Shown piece by piece: positions 34,201 to 42,950 of a stretch of 64,000 nucleotides of DNA. The notes under the pieces were generated by a model. The model saw only the letters and a list, made by a program, of their open reading frames with translations. It did no database searches and was not told the origin of the DNA. The first letter of the stretch is position 1. Each line of letters opens with the position of its first letter. This DNA is from Haloarcula marismortui ATCC 43049 (GTDB lineage Archaea > Halobacteriota > Halobacteria > Halobacteriales > Haloarculaceae), in contig NC_006396.1 in NCBI RefSeq assembly GCF_000011085.1, forward strand, positions 744,001 through 808,000. The letters run 5' to 3'. The translations under genes and the position numbers were made by a program.

Positions 34201-34944
34201 CTACCACTCCATCCCGCCGTTAACACCAAGTACCTGTCCTGTCATGTAGCTCGATTCCTCGCTGGCGACGAACCTCACGATGCCGGCGATGTCTTCGACG
34301 CGTGCGAACCGGTCAAGCGGAATCTCCCGCAGAATCTTCTCCTGCACGCGTTCGGGCACCTCCTCTAGCATATCGGTCTTGACAAAGCCCGGCGCGACGC
34401 AGTTCGCGGTCGAGCCCGTGTGTGCCAGTTCGAGCGCAAGCGTCCGTGTAAATCCGAACAACCCGGATTTCGTCGTCGCATAGTTGGCCTGCCCGATGTT
34501 GCCCTGCTGGCCGACGACGCTAGAGATGTTTATGAGTCGGCCGTGGTCGGCGTCACGAATATCATCATAGAAAGCCTTCGTCCCGTTGAACACGCCGCCG
34601 AGGTTGACATCGATCACCGTCTCCCAGTCGTCGCGGGTCATGTTCTCGAACTTTTTGTCGATGGTGATGCCGGCATTGTTGACGAGCACGTCCGCGGGAC
34701 CGAACTCGTCGGCCACCTTCTCACGCATCGCCCGGACCTCATCGAGTTTCGCCACGTCGGCCTGCGCCGCGATAGCGGTGCCACCGCGTTCGCGGATATC
34801 CTCAACGACGGCACGGGCTTCCGCCTCCGAGGACCGGTAGTTAACGACGACGTTGGCCCCGTGAGCACCGAGGTCTTTGGCGATTCCGCGACCGATACCG
34901 CGTGAGGACCCAGTGACGACACAGGTTTGATTGTCCAGGTTCAT
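34201..34944 (-). CDS. 3-oxoacyl-CoA/ACP reductase, FabG/PhaB type
   Basis: A short-chain dehydrogenase of 247 residues reducing 3-oxoacyl thioesters with NAD(P)H. It has the dinucleotide loop TGSSRGIGRG (11-20), NNAG at 89-92, catalytic S141/S142, Y155 and K159 (YATTK), and the C-terminal GQVLGVNGGMEW. In haloarchaea such enzymes serve polyhydroxyalkanoate synthesis (PhaB) because there is no classical fatty-acid synthesis. The operon with propionyl-CoA carboxylase subunits supports acyl-CoA rather than ACP substrates. The exact role is inference. Confidence 0.88.
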   Translation of the reverse strand: MNLDNQTCVVTGSSRGIGRGIAKDLGAHGANVVVNYRSSEAEARAVVEDIRERGGTAIAAQADVAKLDEVRAMREKVADEFGPADVLVNNAGITIDKKFENMTRDDWETVIDVNLGGVFNGTKAFYDDIRDADHGRLINISSVVGQQGNIGQANYATTKSGLFGFTRTLALELAHTGSTANCVAPGFVKTDMLEEVPERVQEKILREIPLDRFARVEDIAGIVRFVASEESSYMTGQVLGVNGGMEW

Positions 34945-35131
34945 TTGTGATTGATGGGAGCCCTGTTGCTTCGTACGCTCATCACCTAATCTGGCAAAGC
35001 ACAGCCAGATAATAGTTCTCCTAATACAACATTAAACGCCGGATTTGGAATATAATGATATACCAGTTACAGGAGAAGTGATGGCTGGATAACAGACTCA
35101 CGAGGGAAACAAAGTGAGAACGCCATATTTT

Positions 35132-35145
35132 TTAGGATGGCCTAA
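35132..35145. promoter_or_regulatory. DtxR/IdeR-like iron box 3
   Basis: The perfect palindrome TTAGG-ATGG-CCTAA lies 17 bp upstream of ATG 35163. It directly follows the T-rich TATA element CATATTTTTT (35123-35132), so a bound repressor would cover the transcription start of the glycosyltransferase gene. The rest of the 218-bp gap back to 34945 is AT-rich and shows nothing else. Confidence 0.7.
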
Positions 35146-35162
35146 AGACGTGGAGGCAGCAC

Positions 35163-36326
35163 ATGACAGCCGACATCTGCGTGATGGTGCCGACGATTCG
35201 AAATCATGAATGTATGCGGTCCTACTTCCAGAACGCCCGAGACCACGGGTTCGACCTGGACCGACTGTTCGTCGTACTCATCACTGAGGACTTCTGTGAC
35301 ACCGACGCGATGGAACAGATGCTCGACGAGGAGGGCGTCGACGGTGCCGTCTACGACGGTACCGCCCGCGAGGCGTGGTTTGAGAACCACGGCACAAGCG
35401 AGTATTCACACCTTATCCCCGAAGCGAGCCACGCCCAGACATCGTTTGGTCTCCTCTATATGTGGGCCAACGACTACGAGTACGGCGTATTCATCGACGA
35501 CGACACGCTACCACACGAGGACGCGGACTTCTTCGGCACCCACATGTCGAATCTGGCCTTCGAGGGCGAAATCGAGACGGTCAGTTCCGACGAACAGTGG
35601 GTCAACGTTCTCTACCAGAACGAAGACGAGCACGGCCTCTACCCGCGTGGCTACCCTTACGCCGCGATGGATGAGACGGTTGCAACAGAAGCAACGCAGG
35701 TCAACGACGTAGTCGCCTCGCAGGGCCTCTGGACGAACGTGCCCGACCTTGACGCGGTTCGCATCCTGATGGATGGCGACCTGCAGGGGCAGGCGCAGAC
35801 CCGTACCAGCGGGGCGGACTTCGGCGATGACTTTGTCGCCGCCGAGGGGCAGTACCTCACCGTCTGCTCGATGAACCTCGCATTCCGCCGCGAAGTCATC
35901 CCGGCGTTCTACCAGCTCCCGATGGACGACAACGAATGGGATGTCGGCCGCTTCGACGACATCTGGTCGGGCGTGTTCCTCAAGCGGGCCTGTGACGTGC
36001 TGGGCAAACAGATCTACAACGGCGACCCGCTGTGTGAGCACAACAAAGCGCCCCGGTCGACCTTTTCGGACCTGACCAACGAGGTTCACGGGCTCGAACT
36101 CAACGAGCACGTCTGGGAGATCGTCGACGAAGCCGGTGCAGACGCCGACTCCTACGCCGAAGTGTTCGACGCGATCGCCACAGCGATGGCCGACGGCGAT
36201 TTCAGCGACTGGGAAAACGGTGCCTTCCTTAACTACTGCGGCGAATTCATGCTCGACTGGCTGGAATGTCTCGACGAGCTAGACGCCGCCGCGACGGAAC
36301 AGGTCCCCGCAACCGCCGACGACTAG
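35163..36326 (+). CDS. RGP-like (alpha-1,4-glucan-protein synthase family) glycosyltransferase
   Basis: A 387-residue soluble GT-A-fold protein. It begins with ICVMVPTIRNHECMRSYFQNARDHGFDLDRLFVVLITEDF and has the metal-binding acidic motif YGVFIDDDTLPHEDADFF (about residues 106-123). GEQ/EGQYLTVCSMNLAFRREVIPAFYQLP and WDVGRFDDIWSGVFLKR complete the reversibly glycosylated polypeptide pattern. Plant homologues are UDP-arabinopyranose mutases; haloarchaeal members are annotated only by homology. It has an iron box in its promoter and sits directly before the ferric transporter operon, so it may modify a surface glycan when iron is scarce (inference). Confidence 0.75.
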   Translation: MTADICVMVPTIRNHECMRSYFQNARDHGFDLDRLFVVLITEDFCDTDAMEQMLDEEGVDGAVYDGTAREAWFENHGTSEYSHLIPEASHAQTSFGLLYMWANDYEYGVFIDDDTLPHEDADFFGTHMSNLAFEGEIETVSSDEQWVNVLYQNEDEHGLYPRGYPYAAMDETVATEATQVNDVVASQGLWTNVPDLDAVRILMDGDLQGQAQTRTSGADFGDDFVAAEGQYLTVCSMNLAFRREVIPAFYQLPMDDNEWDVGRFDDIWSGVFLKRACDVLGKQIYNGDPLCEHNKAPRSTFSDLTNEVHGLELNEHVWEIVDEAGADADSYAEVFDAIATAMADGDFSDWENGAFLNYCGEFMLDWLECLDELDAAATEQVPATADD

Positions 36327-36341
36327 AAAGGCCTAAGTTGT

Positions 36342-36355
36342 TTAGGCAACCCTAA
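36342..36355. promoter_or_regulatory. DtxR/IdeR-like iron box 4
   Basis: The perfect palindrome TTAGG-CAAC-CCTAA ends 8 bp before the ATG (36364) of the ferric-binding protein gene. It is preceded by a further half-site (AGGCCTAA, 36329-36336). The two half-site spacings suggest cooperative binding. It is the only control element in the 37-bp gap after the glycosyltransferase gene, so the transporter operon can be regulated on its own. Confidence 0.7.
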
Positions 36356-36363
36356 ATCAAACA

Positions 36364-37569
36364 ATGAGTGATTCTAACGATATGACTGGACGTAACGCGA
36401 CGCAGTCTCGACGCCGCTTCCTTGCTCTCGGCAGCGCAACTGCCGCGACAGCGCTTACCGGTTGTTCCGGCATCCTCAGTGGGGATGACGGTGGCGACGG
36501 CGGAAGTGACGGCGAGGCCGGAACCACAACTGGGCAGCAAATTTCCCTGTCGGACTTCCGTGGCTCCGGCCCACTGGTCGCACAGCGGGAGGCTCCCGGT
36601 GGCACCTCGATCGAAGACCTGCCAGACCTCAGCGGCGAACTGACGCTGTATCTAGGTGGCGGGGAGGGCGGACTCTATCTCGACCTCATCAATCTGCTCG
36701 AACAGCGCTATCCGGACTTCACGGCGAACCACCGGCTCGAAGCCTCCAGCGACCTCGCAAACACCATCATCGAGGAAAACGAGGCCGGCGCAAGTCCTGC
36801 TGACGTGTTCATGTCCATCGACGCCGGCTCGCTCGGTGCTGTTGCAAACGCTGACGCGACCGCGAGCCTCCCCGACGAGGCGCTTTCGACGGTCCCCGAC
36901 GCGTACCAAGACAGCGAGGGGCGCTGGGTGGGCATCGCTGGTCGCGCTCGGGCGATCCCGTACAACACGAACCAGATATCCGAATCCGATATCCCGTCCA
37001 CGGTTCAGGAGTTCCCCGAGGCGGCTGCCCTCGAAAACAGCATGGGCTGGGCACCGAGCTACGGCGCGTTCCAGTCGTTCGTCACCGCAATGCGACTCAT
37101 TCGCGGCGACGACGAGACGATGTCGTGGCTTCAGGCGATGCAGGACCACGGCATCACCACCTATGACGACGAGTTCCGCGTCTCCAATTCCTGTGCTGAC
37201 GGGGAACTGGCCGCCGGCTTCGCTAACCACTACTACACGCTTCGGGTCCAGTCGGCCCGCGAAAACTCGCCGATCGGCCTCGCGTTCACCGAAGGCGACG
37301 CTGGCGCACTCGTCAACGTTTCGGGCCTCGAAATTATCAATGGAACCGACAACGCGGACCTGGCGTCGAACTTCGTCCGGCACGTCCTCTCGGCGGAGGC
37401 ACAGGAGTTCTTCGCCACCCGGACGTTCGCGTATCCGATGATTCCGGGTGTCGCACCGGTCGGCGACCTCCCACGCATCGACGAACTGAACCCGCCAGAG
37501 ATCAACCTGACCGAACTGGCCGACGTGGCCGGAACCGTTGACTTATTGCGGGACGCTGGCGTCCTCTAA
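36364..37569 (+). CDS. Ferric iron ABC transporter substrate-binding protein (FbpA type)
   Basis: A 401-residue Tat lipoprotein. The signal SRRRFLALGSATAATALTGC has twin arginines and the lipidated C34, followed by a Gly/Asp/Ser linker. The mature part is a class II binding protein (ELTLYLGGGEGGLYLDLINLLEQRYPDF, IPYNTNQI, AQEFFATRTFAYPMIPGVAPVG) of the Fe3+ family. The twin tyrosines seen near FANHYYTLRV fit ferric iron coordination. It starts the operon fbpA-fbpB-fbpC, with 1 bp to the permease start. Confidence 0.88.
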   Translation: MSDSNDMTGRNATQSRRRFLALGSATAATALTGCSGILSGDDGGDGGSDGEAGTTTGQQISLSDFRGSGPLVAQREAPGGTSIEDLPDLSGELTLYLGGGEGGLYLDLINLLEQRYPDFTANHRLEASSDLANTIIEENEAGASPADVFMSIDAGSLGAVANADATASLPDEALSTVPDAYQDSEGRWVGIAGRARAIPYNTNQISESDIPSTVQEFPEAAALENSMGWAPSYGAFQSFVTAMRLIRGDDETMSWLQAMQDHGITTYDDEFRVSNSCADGELAAGFANHYYTLRVQSARENSPIGLAFTEGDAGALVNVSGLEIINGTDNADLASNFVRHVLSAEAQEFFATRTFAYPMIPGVAPVGDLPRIDELNPPEINLTELADVAGTVDLLRDAGVL

Positions 37570-37570
37570 T

Positions 37571-39193
37571 ATGGGCACAAAAGACCGGTACGAGCGGCTT
37601 CGGGAGCAGGCGACGACATCGGAACGAGACTCGTCGCCGCACACGCTGCTCGCAGTGGTCTCACTCGCGATCTCGCTGCTGTTACTGGCGCCGCTAGTGT
37701 GGGTGTTTCTCCGGGCGGGCGAAATCGAGTTCGCGCGTGCGGTCGAACTATTGACGAGCGATACGACCGTCTCGGTGACGCTGAACACGCTGGCGCTGGT
37801 GACTGGCGTCACTGTCGCATCGATTCTTATCGGCGTTCCGCTGGCGATTCTCACCGCCCAGACGGACCTGCCGTTCAAGCGATTCTGGACGATTACGTCC
37901 GCACTGCCGCTGGTCGTCCCGAGTTATATCGGGGCCTTCGCGTTCGTTTCGGCGTTTGGCCCCCGTGGCGTCCTCGCGGACCTGCTCTCGCCGCTCGGAA
38001 TTGAGCAAATTCCGACTATCTACGGCCTGCACGGCGCGATACTGGTGCTGACGCTGTTTACATACCCGTACGTGTTCTTGACCACGCGCGCGTCGCTCCT
38101 GTCGTTCGACGGGACCGTCGTCGAGGCCGCCCGGACACTGAACCACACGCGCTGGGAGGCGTTCCGCCGCGTCACGCTGCCACAGATCGCACCCGGTATC
38201 GCCGCTGGCGCGCTGCTGGTGGCGCTGTATGCCCTTTCCGACTTCGGGACACCGGCGATTATGCAGTACGACGTGTTCACCCGGATGATCTACAACGAGT
38301 TCGGCGCTCGCCGGCTTGACTATGCCTCCGTGCTCTCGATGCTGTTGCTCGTGATGGCGCTCGGTATCCTTGCCGTCGAGTCCCGCCTCAGCGCCGGGCG
38401 GGACGGTGCCTACGTCAGCAGCGGCTCGCGCCGGCCCGGGCTCATCAGGCTCGGCTACTGGAAGGTCCCGGCACTGCTGTTTTGCGGTGCCATCGCGACA
38501 CTGTGTCTGGTGTTACCCATCGGCATCCTGCTGCAGTGGCTCCTGCGCTCCGGCACGGGCTACAGTGCCGGTGGCTTTGCGTTCGAGGCGGCCTACGCCT
38601 GGAACTCGGTCGGTCTCGCGGCCGCTGCAGCCGCTATTTGTGTCGTGGCGGCGCTCCCGATAGCGTATCTCTCCGCGCGCGGCACGTCGGGTGTCTCGTC
38701 GCTTCCCGAGCGAGCTACGTATGTCGGCTACGCCGTCCCCGGTGTCGTCCTCGGGCTGGCACTGGTGTACCTTGGCCTCCGGTACGTCCCCTTCCTGTAC
38801 CAGAGCGTCATCCTGCTGGTGTTTGCCTACGTGATTCGGTTCCTCCCGCAGGCCGTCGGGACGACCGAGTCCTCGATTCTTCAGGTCGACCCGGGTTACA
38901 TCGAGGCGGCGCGGTCGCTTGGCTATCACCCGCTTTCGGCGTTTCGGAAGGTCGTCTTGCCCCTCGTTGCCCCGGGTATCGCCGCCGGGGCCGCGCTGGT
39001 GTTCCTGACGACCATGAAGGAATTGCCGGCAACGCTGATGTTACGCCCGACGGGCTTCGAAACCTTCGTCACGTACATCTGGCTCGTCCAGGGTGCCGGC
39101 TACTACGGACAGGCGGCGGTTCCGGCCCTCGTGCTCGTTGGCCTTTCCGGACTCTCCATGCTGGTCATTCTTCGACGGGAGGACACAAGCTAA
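37571..39193 (+). CDS. Ferric iron ABC transporter permease (FbpB type, fused double permease)
   Basis: A 540-residue protein with about twelve transmembrane helices in two homologous halves. Each half has an EAA-type cytoplasmic loop: VVEAARTLNHTRWEAFRRVTLPQIAPGIAAGAL and YIEAARSLGYHPLSAFRKVVLPLVAPGIAAGA. These contact the ATPase. Fused permeases of this kind are standard for ferric iron and some thiamine/putrescine systems. ATG 37571 follows the binding-protein stop directly, and the stop TAA overlaps the ATPase ATG by one base. Confidence 0.92.
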   Translation: MGTKDRYERLREQATTSERDSSPHTLLAVVSLAISLLLLAPLVWVFLRAGEIEFARAVELLTSDTTVSVTLNTLALVTGVTVASILIGVPLAILTAQTDLPFKRFWTITSALPLVVPSYIGAFAFVSAFGPRGVLADLLSPLGIEQIPTIYGLHGAILVLTLFTYPYVFLTTRASLLSFDGTVVEAARTLNHTRWEAFRRVTLPQIAPGIAAGALLVALYALSDFGTPAIMQYDVFTRMIYNEFGARRLDYASVLSMLLLVMALGILAVESRLSAGRDGAYVSSGSRRPGLIRLGYWKVPALLFCGAIATLCLVLPIGILLQWLLRSGTGYSAGGFAFEAAYAWNSVGLAAAAAAICVVAALPIAYLSARGTSGVSSLPERATYVGYAVPGVVLGLALVYLGLRYVPFLYQSVILLVFAYVIRFLPQAVGTTESSILQVDPGYIEAARSLGYHPLSAFRKVVLPLVAPGIAAGAALVFLTTMKELPATLMLRPTGFETFVTYIWLVQGAGYYGQAAVPALVLVGLSGLSMLVILRREDTS

Positions 39194-40323
39194 TGTCTCG
39201 ACAAACACGCACACAGCAAACATCGGACTTCGACGACGTGGACGCAGCGGTGGCAAACCCGAACCGGACCGTGCTGGAACTGGACGATGTCTCCAAAGAC
39301 TACGGTCACGAAGTCGCCGTCGAGAACCTCTCGCTCGGCGTGAAAGACGGCGAACTACTGACACTGCTGGGACCGTCCGGCTGCGGGAAGACGACGACGC
39401 TCCGGATGATTGCCGGGCTGGAACGCCCCTCTGACGGACAGATATCGATCGCCGACGAAGTCATCGCCGACGGCTCCTCGTTCCGCAAGCCAGAGGAGCG
39501 AAACGTGGGCATCGTCTTTCAGGACTACGCCCTGTTCCCGCATCTCACCGTCGCCGAGAACATCGCTTTCGGCCTGACCGAGATGGAAGAAGACGCCGTC
39601 GCGGAACGGGTCGACGAACTGCTCGAGCTAGTCGACCTCTCGGCCCATCACGACAAGATGCCGAGCCAGCTTTCCGGCGGCCAGCAACAACGTGTCGCGC
39701 TCGCCCGTTCGCTGGCTCCGGAGCCAGACGTCCTCCTGCTCGACGAGCCGTTCTCGAATCTGGACGTGCGCCTGCGTGTCGAGATGCGCGAGGAGGTTCG
39801 CAAAATCCTCAAGCGAGCCGGCGTCACCGCCATCTCCGTGACCCACGACCAGGAGGAGGCACTGTCGATAAGCGACCGCGTGGCTATCATGAACGACGGG
39901 ACTATCGCCCAGATCGGCGACCCCGCTGAAGTGTTTGAAAACCCCGAGAGCCGTTTCGTCGCGAGCTTCCTCGGCCAGGCGAGTTTCCTCTCCGCCCGGG
40001 TGACCAACGACCGCATCGAGACGGGGCTGGGCTCGTTCAATGTCGAGTTACTGAACGGGCCGGTCGAGGCGTACAACGGGGCGATGGTCGACGTGCTCGT
40101 CCGGCCCGACGACCTGCAGGCGATGCCGACAAACGAGTCCAAAGCCGACGGCTACGTCGTTCACCGCCAGTACAACGGCCCCTCGTTCGTCTACCGGGTC
40201 GAACTCCACAGCGGTGACGTCGTCCACTGCATGCACAACCACGTCGAGACGTTCGAACCGGGCCAGCCCGTCGAGGTTGACTTGGTCGCCGACCACGACC
40301 TGGCCTGGTATCCGACGGAATGA
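39193..40323 (+). CDS. Ferric iron ABC transporter ATP-binding protein (FbpC type)
   Basis: A 376-residue ATPase. Walker A is GPSGCGKTTT (60-69), the signature LSGGQQQRVALARSL, Walker B LLLDEPFSNLD and the switch histidine in SVTHDQEEAL. A C-terminal TOBE/OB regulatory region (FLGQASFLSARV...VDVLVRPDDLQAMP...HRQYNGPSFVYRVEL) follows. It couples ATP hydrolysis to iron import through the fused permease. Its stop overlaps the next gene's ATG (ATGA), which ties the membrane glycosyltransferase-like gene into the operon. Confidence 0.92.
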   Translation: MSRQTRTQQTSDFDDVDAAVANPNRTVLELDDVSKDYGHEVAVENLSLGVKDGELLTLLGPSGCGKTTTLRMIAGLERPSDGQISIADEVIADGSSFRKPEERNVGIVFQDYALFPHLTVAENIAFGLTEMEEDAVAERVDELLELVDLSAHHDKMPSQLSGGQQQRVALARSLAPEPDVLLLDEPFSNLDVRLRVEMREEVRKILKRAGVTAISVTHDQEEALSISDRVAIMNDGTIAQIGDPAEVFENPESRFVASFLGQASFLSARVTNDRIETGLGSFNVELLNGPVEAYNGAMVDVLVRPDDLQAMPTNESKADGYVVHRQYNGPSFVYRVELHSGDVVHCMHNHVETFEPGQPVEVDLVADHDLAWYPTE

Positions 40324-42326
40324 AGCGACTGCGCCAGCCGGGGGTACAGGCGGGGCTGGTGGCACTGCTCGGCGGGGTCGTCGTCTTCGCGCTCGCTCAC
40401 GTCGTTTTTCCACATCACACAACCAACCACGACGAGGGCGTCTACCTCCAGCAGGCCGCGATGTTGCTGGAGGGACAACTGTTCATTTACCCGCCGGTCA
40501 AGGAGTCGTTCCGACCGTGGTTCTTCGTGGCCGACGGCGAGCGGCTGTATCCGAAGTACGCGCCGGTTCCGGCGGCGATGTTCGCCGTCGGGAAACTGTT
40601 AGGCGGGTACCGCGTTGCGCTCGGCCTGATTTCGACCGGCGCGCTGGCGCTGACGTATCACACCGTCCGCGAGGCTTTCGACGCTCGAACCGGCGTGGTG
40701 GCGAGTGTCCTCATGCTCGGGTCGCCGCTCTTTCTCATAGACGCCTCGGTGTTCCTCTCGTACGTGCCGGCGACGCTCTGGAACCTCGGCTTCGCCGCGG
40801 CGTACCTCCACGCCGACCGGACCGGAAGCCGAAAGACAGCGGCCTGTGCCGGCCTCTCGATTGGCCTCGCTTTCTTTGCGCGACCATACACCGCCGTGCT
40901 GTTTGCGACGCCGTTCATTATCCACGCGCTGTGGTCGCTCCGGACGCGGGACCCAGCGCGGTTCACGCGCCTGTCGCTGACCGCTGTCGGCGGGCTCACC
41001 GGCGTCGCCGCGACGCTTGCATACAACCACGTCGTCACCGGCTCCGCCATGCTATTCCCCTACGAGGTGTTCGCCCCGCAGGACGGGCCGGGCTTTGGCT
41101 ACCGTGAGATTCTGGGCTACTCTCGGGAGTTCACGCCGGCGATGTCGCTGGATGCGAACACTGAACTCCTCTGGAAACTCGTCACCCAGTGGGTTGTCGC
41201 CGGGCCGCTTGGGACGGTGGCAGCAGCTATCGGCCTCGGGGCCGTCGTGCGCCGCGGGATAGACGGTCGACAGGCTGCGCTGGCCGGCGTCCTCCTGACG
41301 GTTCCGCTCGGCAATGGCTACTTCTGGGGCACGGTGAATATGCTCGGCGATCTCTCAGACCCGACCGACGGGCTGGTCACCTTTCTGGGGCCGTTCTACC
41401 ACGTCGATATGCTTGTTCCGCTAACTGCGTTCGGTGCTGTCGGCGTCGTGACCGTTGCCCAGTGGACGCGGCGGCTGGTCACAGAGCGGGTCAGCGCGGA
41501 CCGGGTCCGCCCAGTCCTACTCACGGTAGCGCTCTGTGGCGCGGCGCTGGGCGGCGGGGCGGCCGTCACAACGGCGGCCGAGCCGGTTTCGGACAACTAC
41601 GAGGTGACCCAGCAGTTCGAACAGGCCTACGAGCCGTTCGAGGAGCGGGACCTCGACAACAGTCTCGTCTTACTCCCAACGCCGTACGGTGACTGGCTCA
41701 ATCATCCGTTCCAGTCAGTCCGCAACGACCCGGGCTTCAACGGCGACACAGTCTACGCGATGCAACACAGACAGTTCGAGGTGATCGACGCCTACCCCGA
41801 CCGGACCTACTACCGCTACGTGTTCCGCGGCGAGTGGGTCCCGTATCTGGGGCTGCCCGTCGAACCGCGACTCCAGCCGGTGTCTGTGGCGGAGGGCGAG
41901 ACGGTTCGGACAGATGTATCGGCGGCAGTTCCGGAGCAGGCCGCGCTGGTTTCGATGCGGCTCACAAGCGAGGGTGAGAACGACTATGCGACGGTTACTG
42001 GAGCTGACAGGCTCGATTTGCAGCTCTCGACCGACCAGAATCGGACACGGCTCACCGGCGACGGCATCGACGAGCAGGTCGGCGTGCCGACGCCGGAAGA
42101 TGGGTCGGTCACGCTCATCATGTTCGTCGACTACGGCACTGGCGCAGGGTTCGAATACCGGGCGGAACTCCCAGTTGCACAGACGGACGGCGGCGTCCGG
42201 ACGCTGACGCCGCGGCTCGAAGTCTGTAAGGATCAGCGCCGCTGTGACGGCGAAGCAGCTTACGTCCCGGGCGCGCACCGTGATGGAATCGGCATGAACG
42301 CAACCACGACGGCGGAAAATACGTGA
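40320..42326 (+). CDS. GT39-like polytopic membrane protein
   Basis: A 668-residue protein with roughly ten transmembrane helices in the first 420 residues. An extracellular beta-rich domain of about 230 residues follows (DYATVTGADRLDLQL, MFVDYGTGAGFEYRAELPV). The early loop NHDEGVYLQQAAMLLEGQLFIYPPVKES has the DE motif of ArnT/PMT-type (GT39, GT-C) transferases, which move a sugar from dolichyl phosphate to protein or lipid. It overlaps the iron transporter ATPase by four bases and so is part of that iron-box operon. The acceptor is unknown. Confidence 0.75.
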   Translation: MKRLRQPGVQAGLVALLGGVVVFALAHVVFPHHTTNHDEGVYLQQAAMLLEGQLFIYPPVKESFRPWFFVADGERLYPKYAPVPAAMFAVGKLLGGYRVALGLISTGALALTYHTVREAFDARTGVVASVLMLGSPLFLIDASVFLSYVPATLWNLGFAAAYLHADRTGSRKTAACAGLSIGLAFFARPYTAVLFATPFIIHALWSLRTRDPARFTRLSLTAVGGLTGVAATLAYNHVVTGSAMLFPYEVFAPQDGPGFGYREILGYSREFTPAMSLDANTELLWKLVTQWVVAGPLGTVAAAIGLGAVVRRGIDGRQAALAGVLLTVPLGNGYFWGTVNMLGDLSDPTDGLVTFLGPFYHVDMLVPLTAFGAVGVVTVAQWTRRLVTERVSADRVRPVLLTVALCGAALGGGAAVTTAAEPVSDNYEVTQQFEQAYEPFEERDLDNSLVLLPTPYGDWLNHPFQSVRNDPGFNGDTVYAMQHRQFEVIDAYPDRTYYRYVFRGEWVPYLGLPVEPRLQPVSVAEGETVRTDVSAAVPEQAALVSMRLTSEGENDYATVTGADRLDLQLSTDQNRTRLTGDGIDEQVGVPTPEDGSVTLIMFVDYGTGAGFEYRAELPVAQTDGGVRTLTPRLEVCKDQRRCDGEAAYVPGAHRDGIGMNATTTAENT

Positions 42327-42335
42327 AACTAATCG

Positions 42336-42920
42336 ATGACTGACTACGAACTCACCAGACGTGACGCACTGAAAGCGCTCGGCGCGGCGGGTGTCACCGT
42401 CACCGGTGGCGCGGCGGCGCTCGCCTGGAACGAGTCCGAAGACGACGATACTGTCGAGTCAGCCGAGGACGACGCTGATGCGTCCGAATCGGAGTTCGGC
42501 GAGCACGAGCGCGAGACGTACCGCGCCGTCGCCGCTATTGTCTATCCGAGCGAGGTGGCAGGCGTACAGGAGTTCGTCGACAGCTACGTCGCCGGACGGG
42601 TCGAGGCAGACCCCGAGCGGGCGGCGGAAATGGCGACCGCTGTTGCAGATCTGGACGCCTACACCAGAGAGTGGGAGGACACCGTCTTCACTGCGTTAGA
42701 CACAGAGACGCAGGAAGAAACGCTGCGAGGAATGGGTGTCAACGCTTCCGACCCGGACCCACATGGCGACCCGCGACACCGCGTGCGATACTACCTCGTC
42801 AACGACCTCCTGTTTGCGCTGTACAGTTCGCCGACGGGCGGCGAGCTTGTCGGTATCGAGAATCCGCAGGGCTACCCCGGCGGAACGAGTAGCTATCAGC
42901 AGCCACCGAACGACCGGTAA
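42336..42920 (+). CDS. Gluconate 2-dehydrogenase subunit 3-like protein, orphan
   Basis: A 194-residue Tat-exported protein (TRRDALKALGAAGVTVTGGAAALAW signal, then an acidic linker). The core HERETYRAVAAIVYPSEVAGVQEFVDSYVAGR and YYLVNDLLFALYSSPTGGELVGIENPQGYPGG matches the small subunit family that escorts membrane-bound FAD sugar dehydrogenases through the Tat pathway. The large GMC-type subunit that normally follows is absent here. It starts 9 bp after the GT39-like gene, so it may belong to the iron-responsive transcript. Confidence 0.78.
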   Translation: MTDYELTRRDALKALGAAGVTVTGGAAALAWNESEDDDTVESAEDDADASESEFGEHERETYRAVAAIVYPSEVAGVQEFVDSYVAGRVEADPERAAEMATAVADLDAYTREWEDTVFTALDTETQEETLRGMGVNASDPDPHGDPRHRVRYYLVNDLLFALYSSPTGGELVGIENPQGYPGGTSSYQQPPNDR

Positions 42921-42950
42921 GCCGGGTCCCGGCGGCGATTGCTCGGTCCG

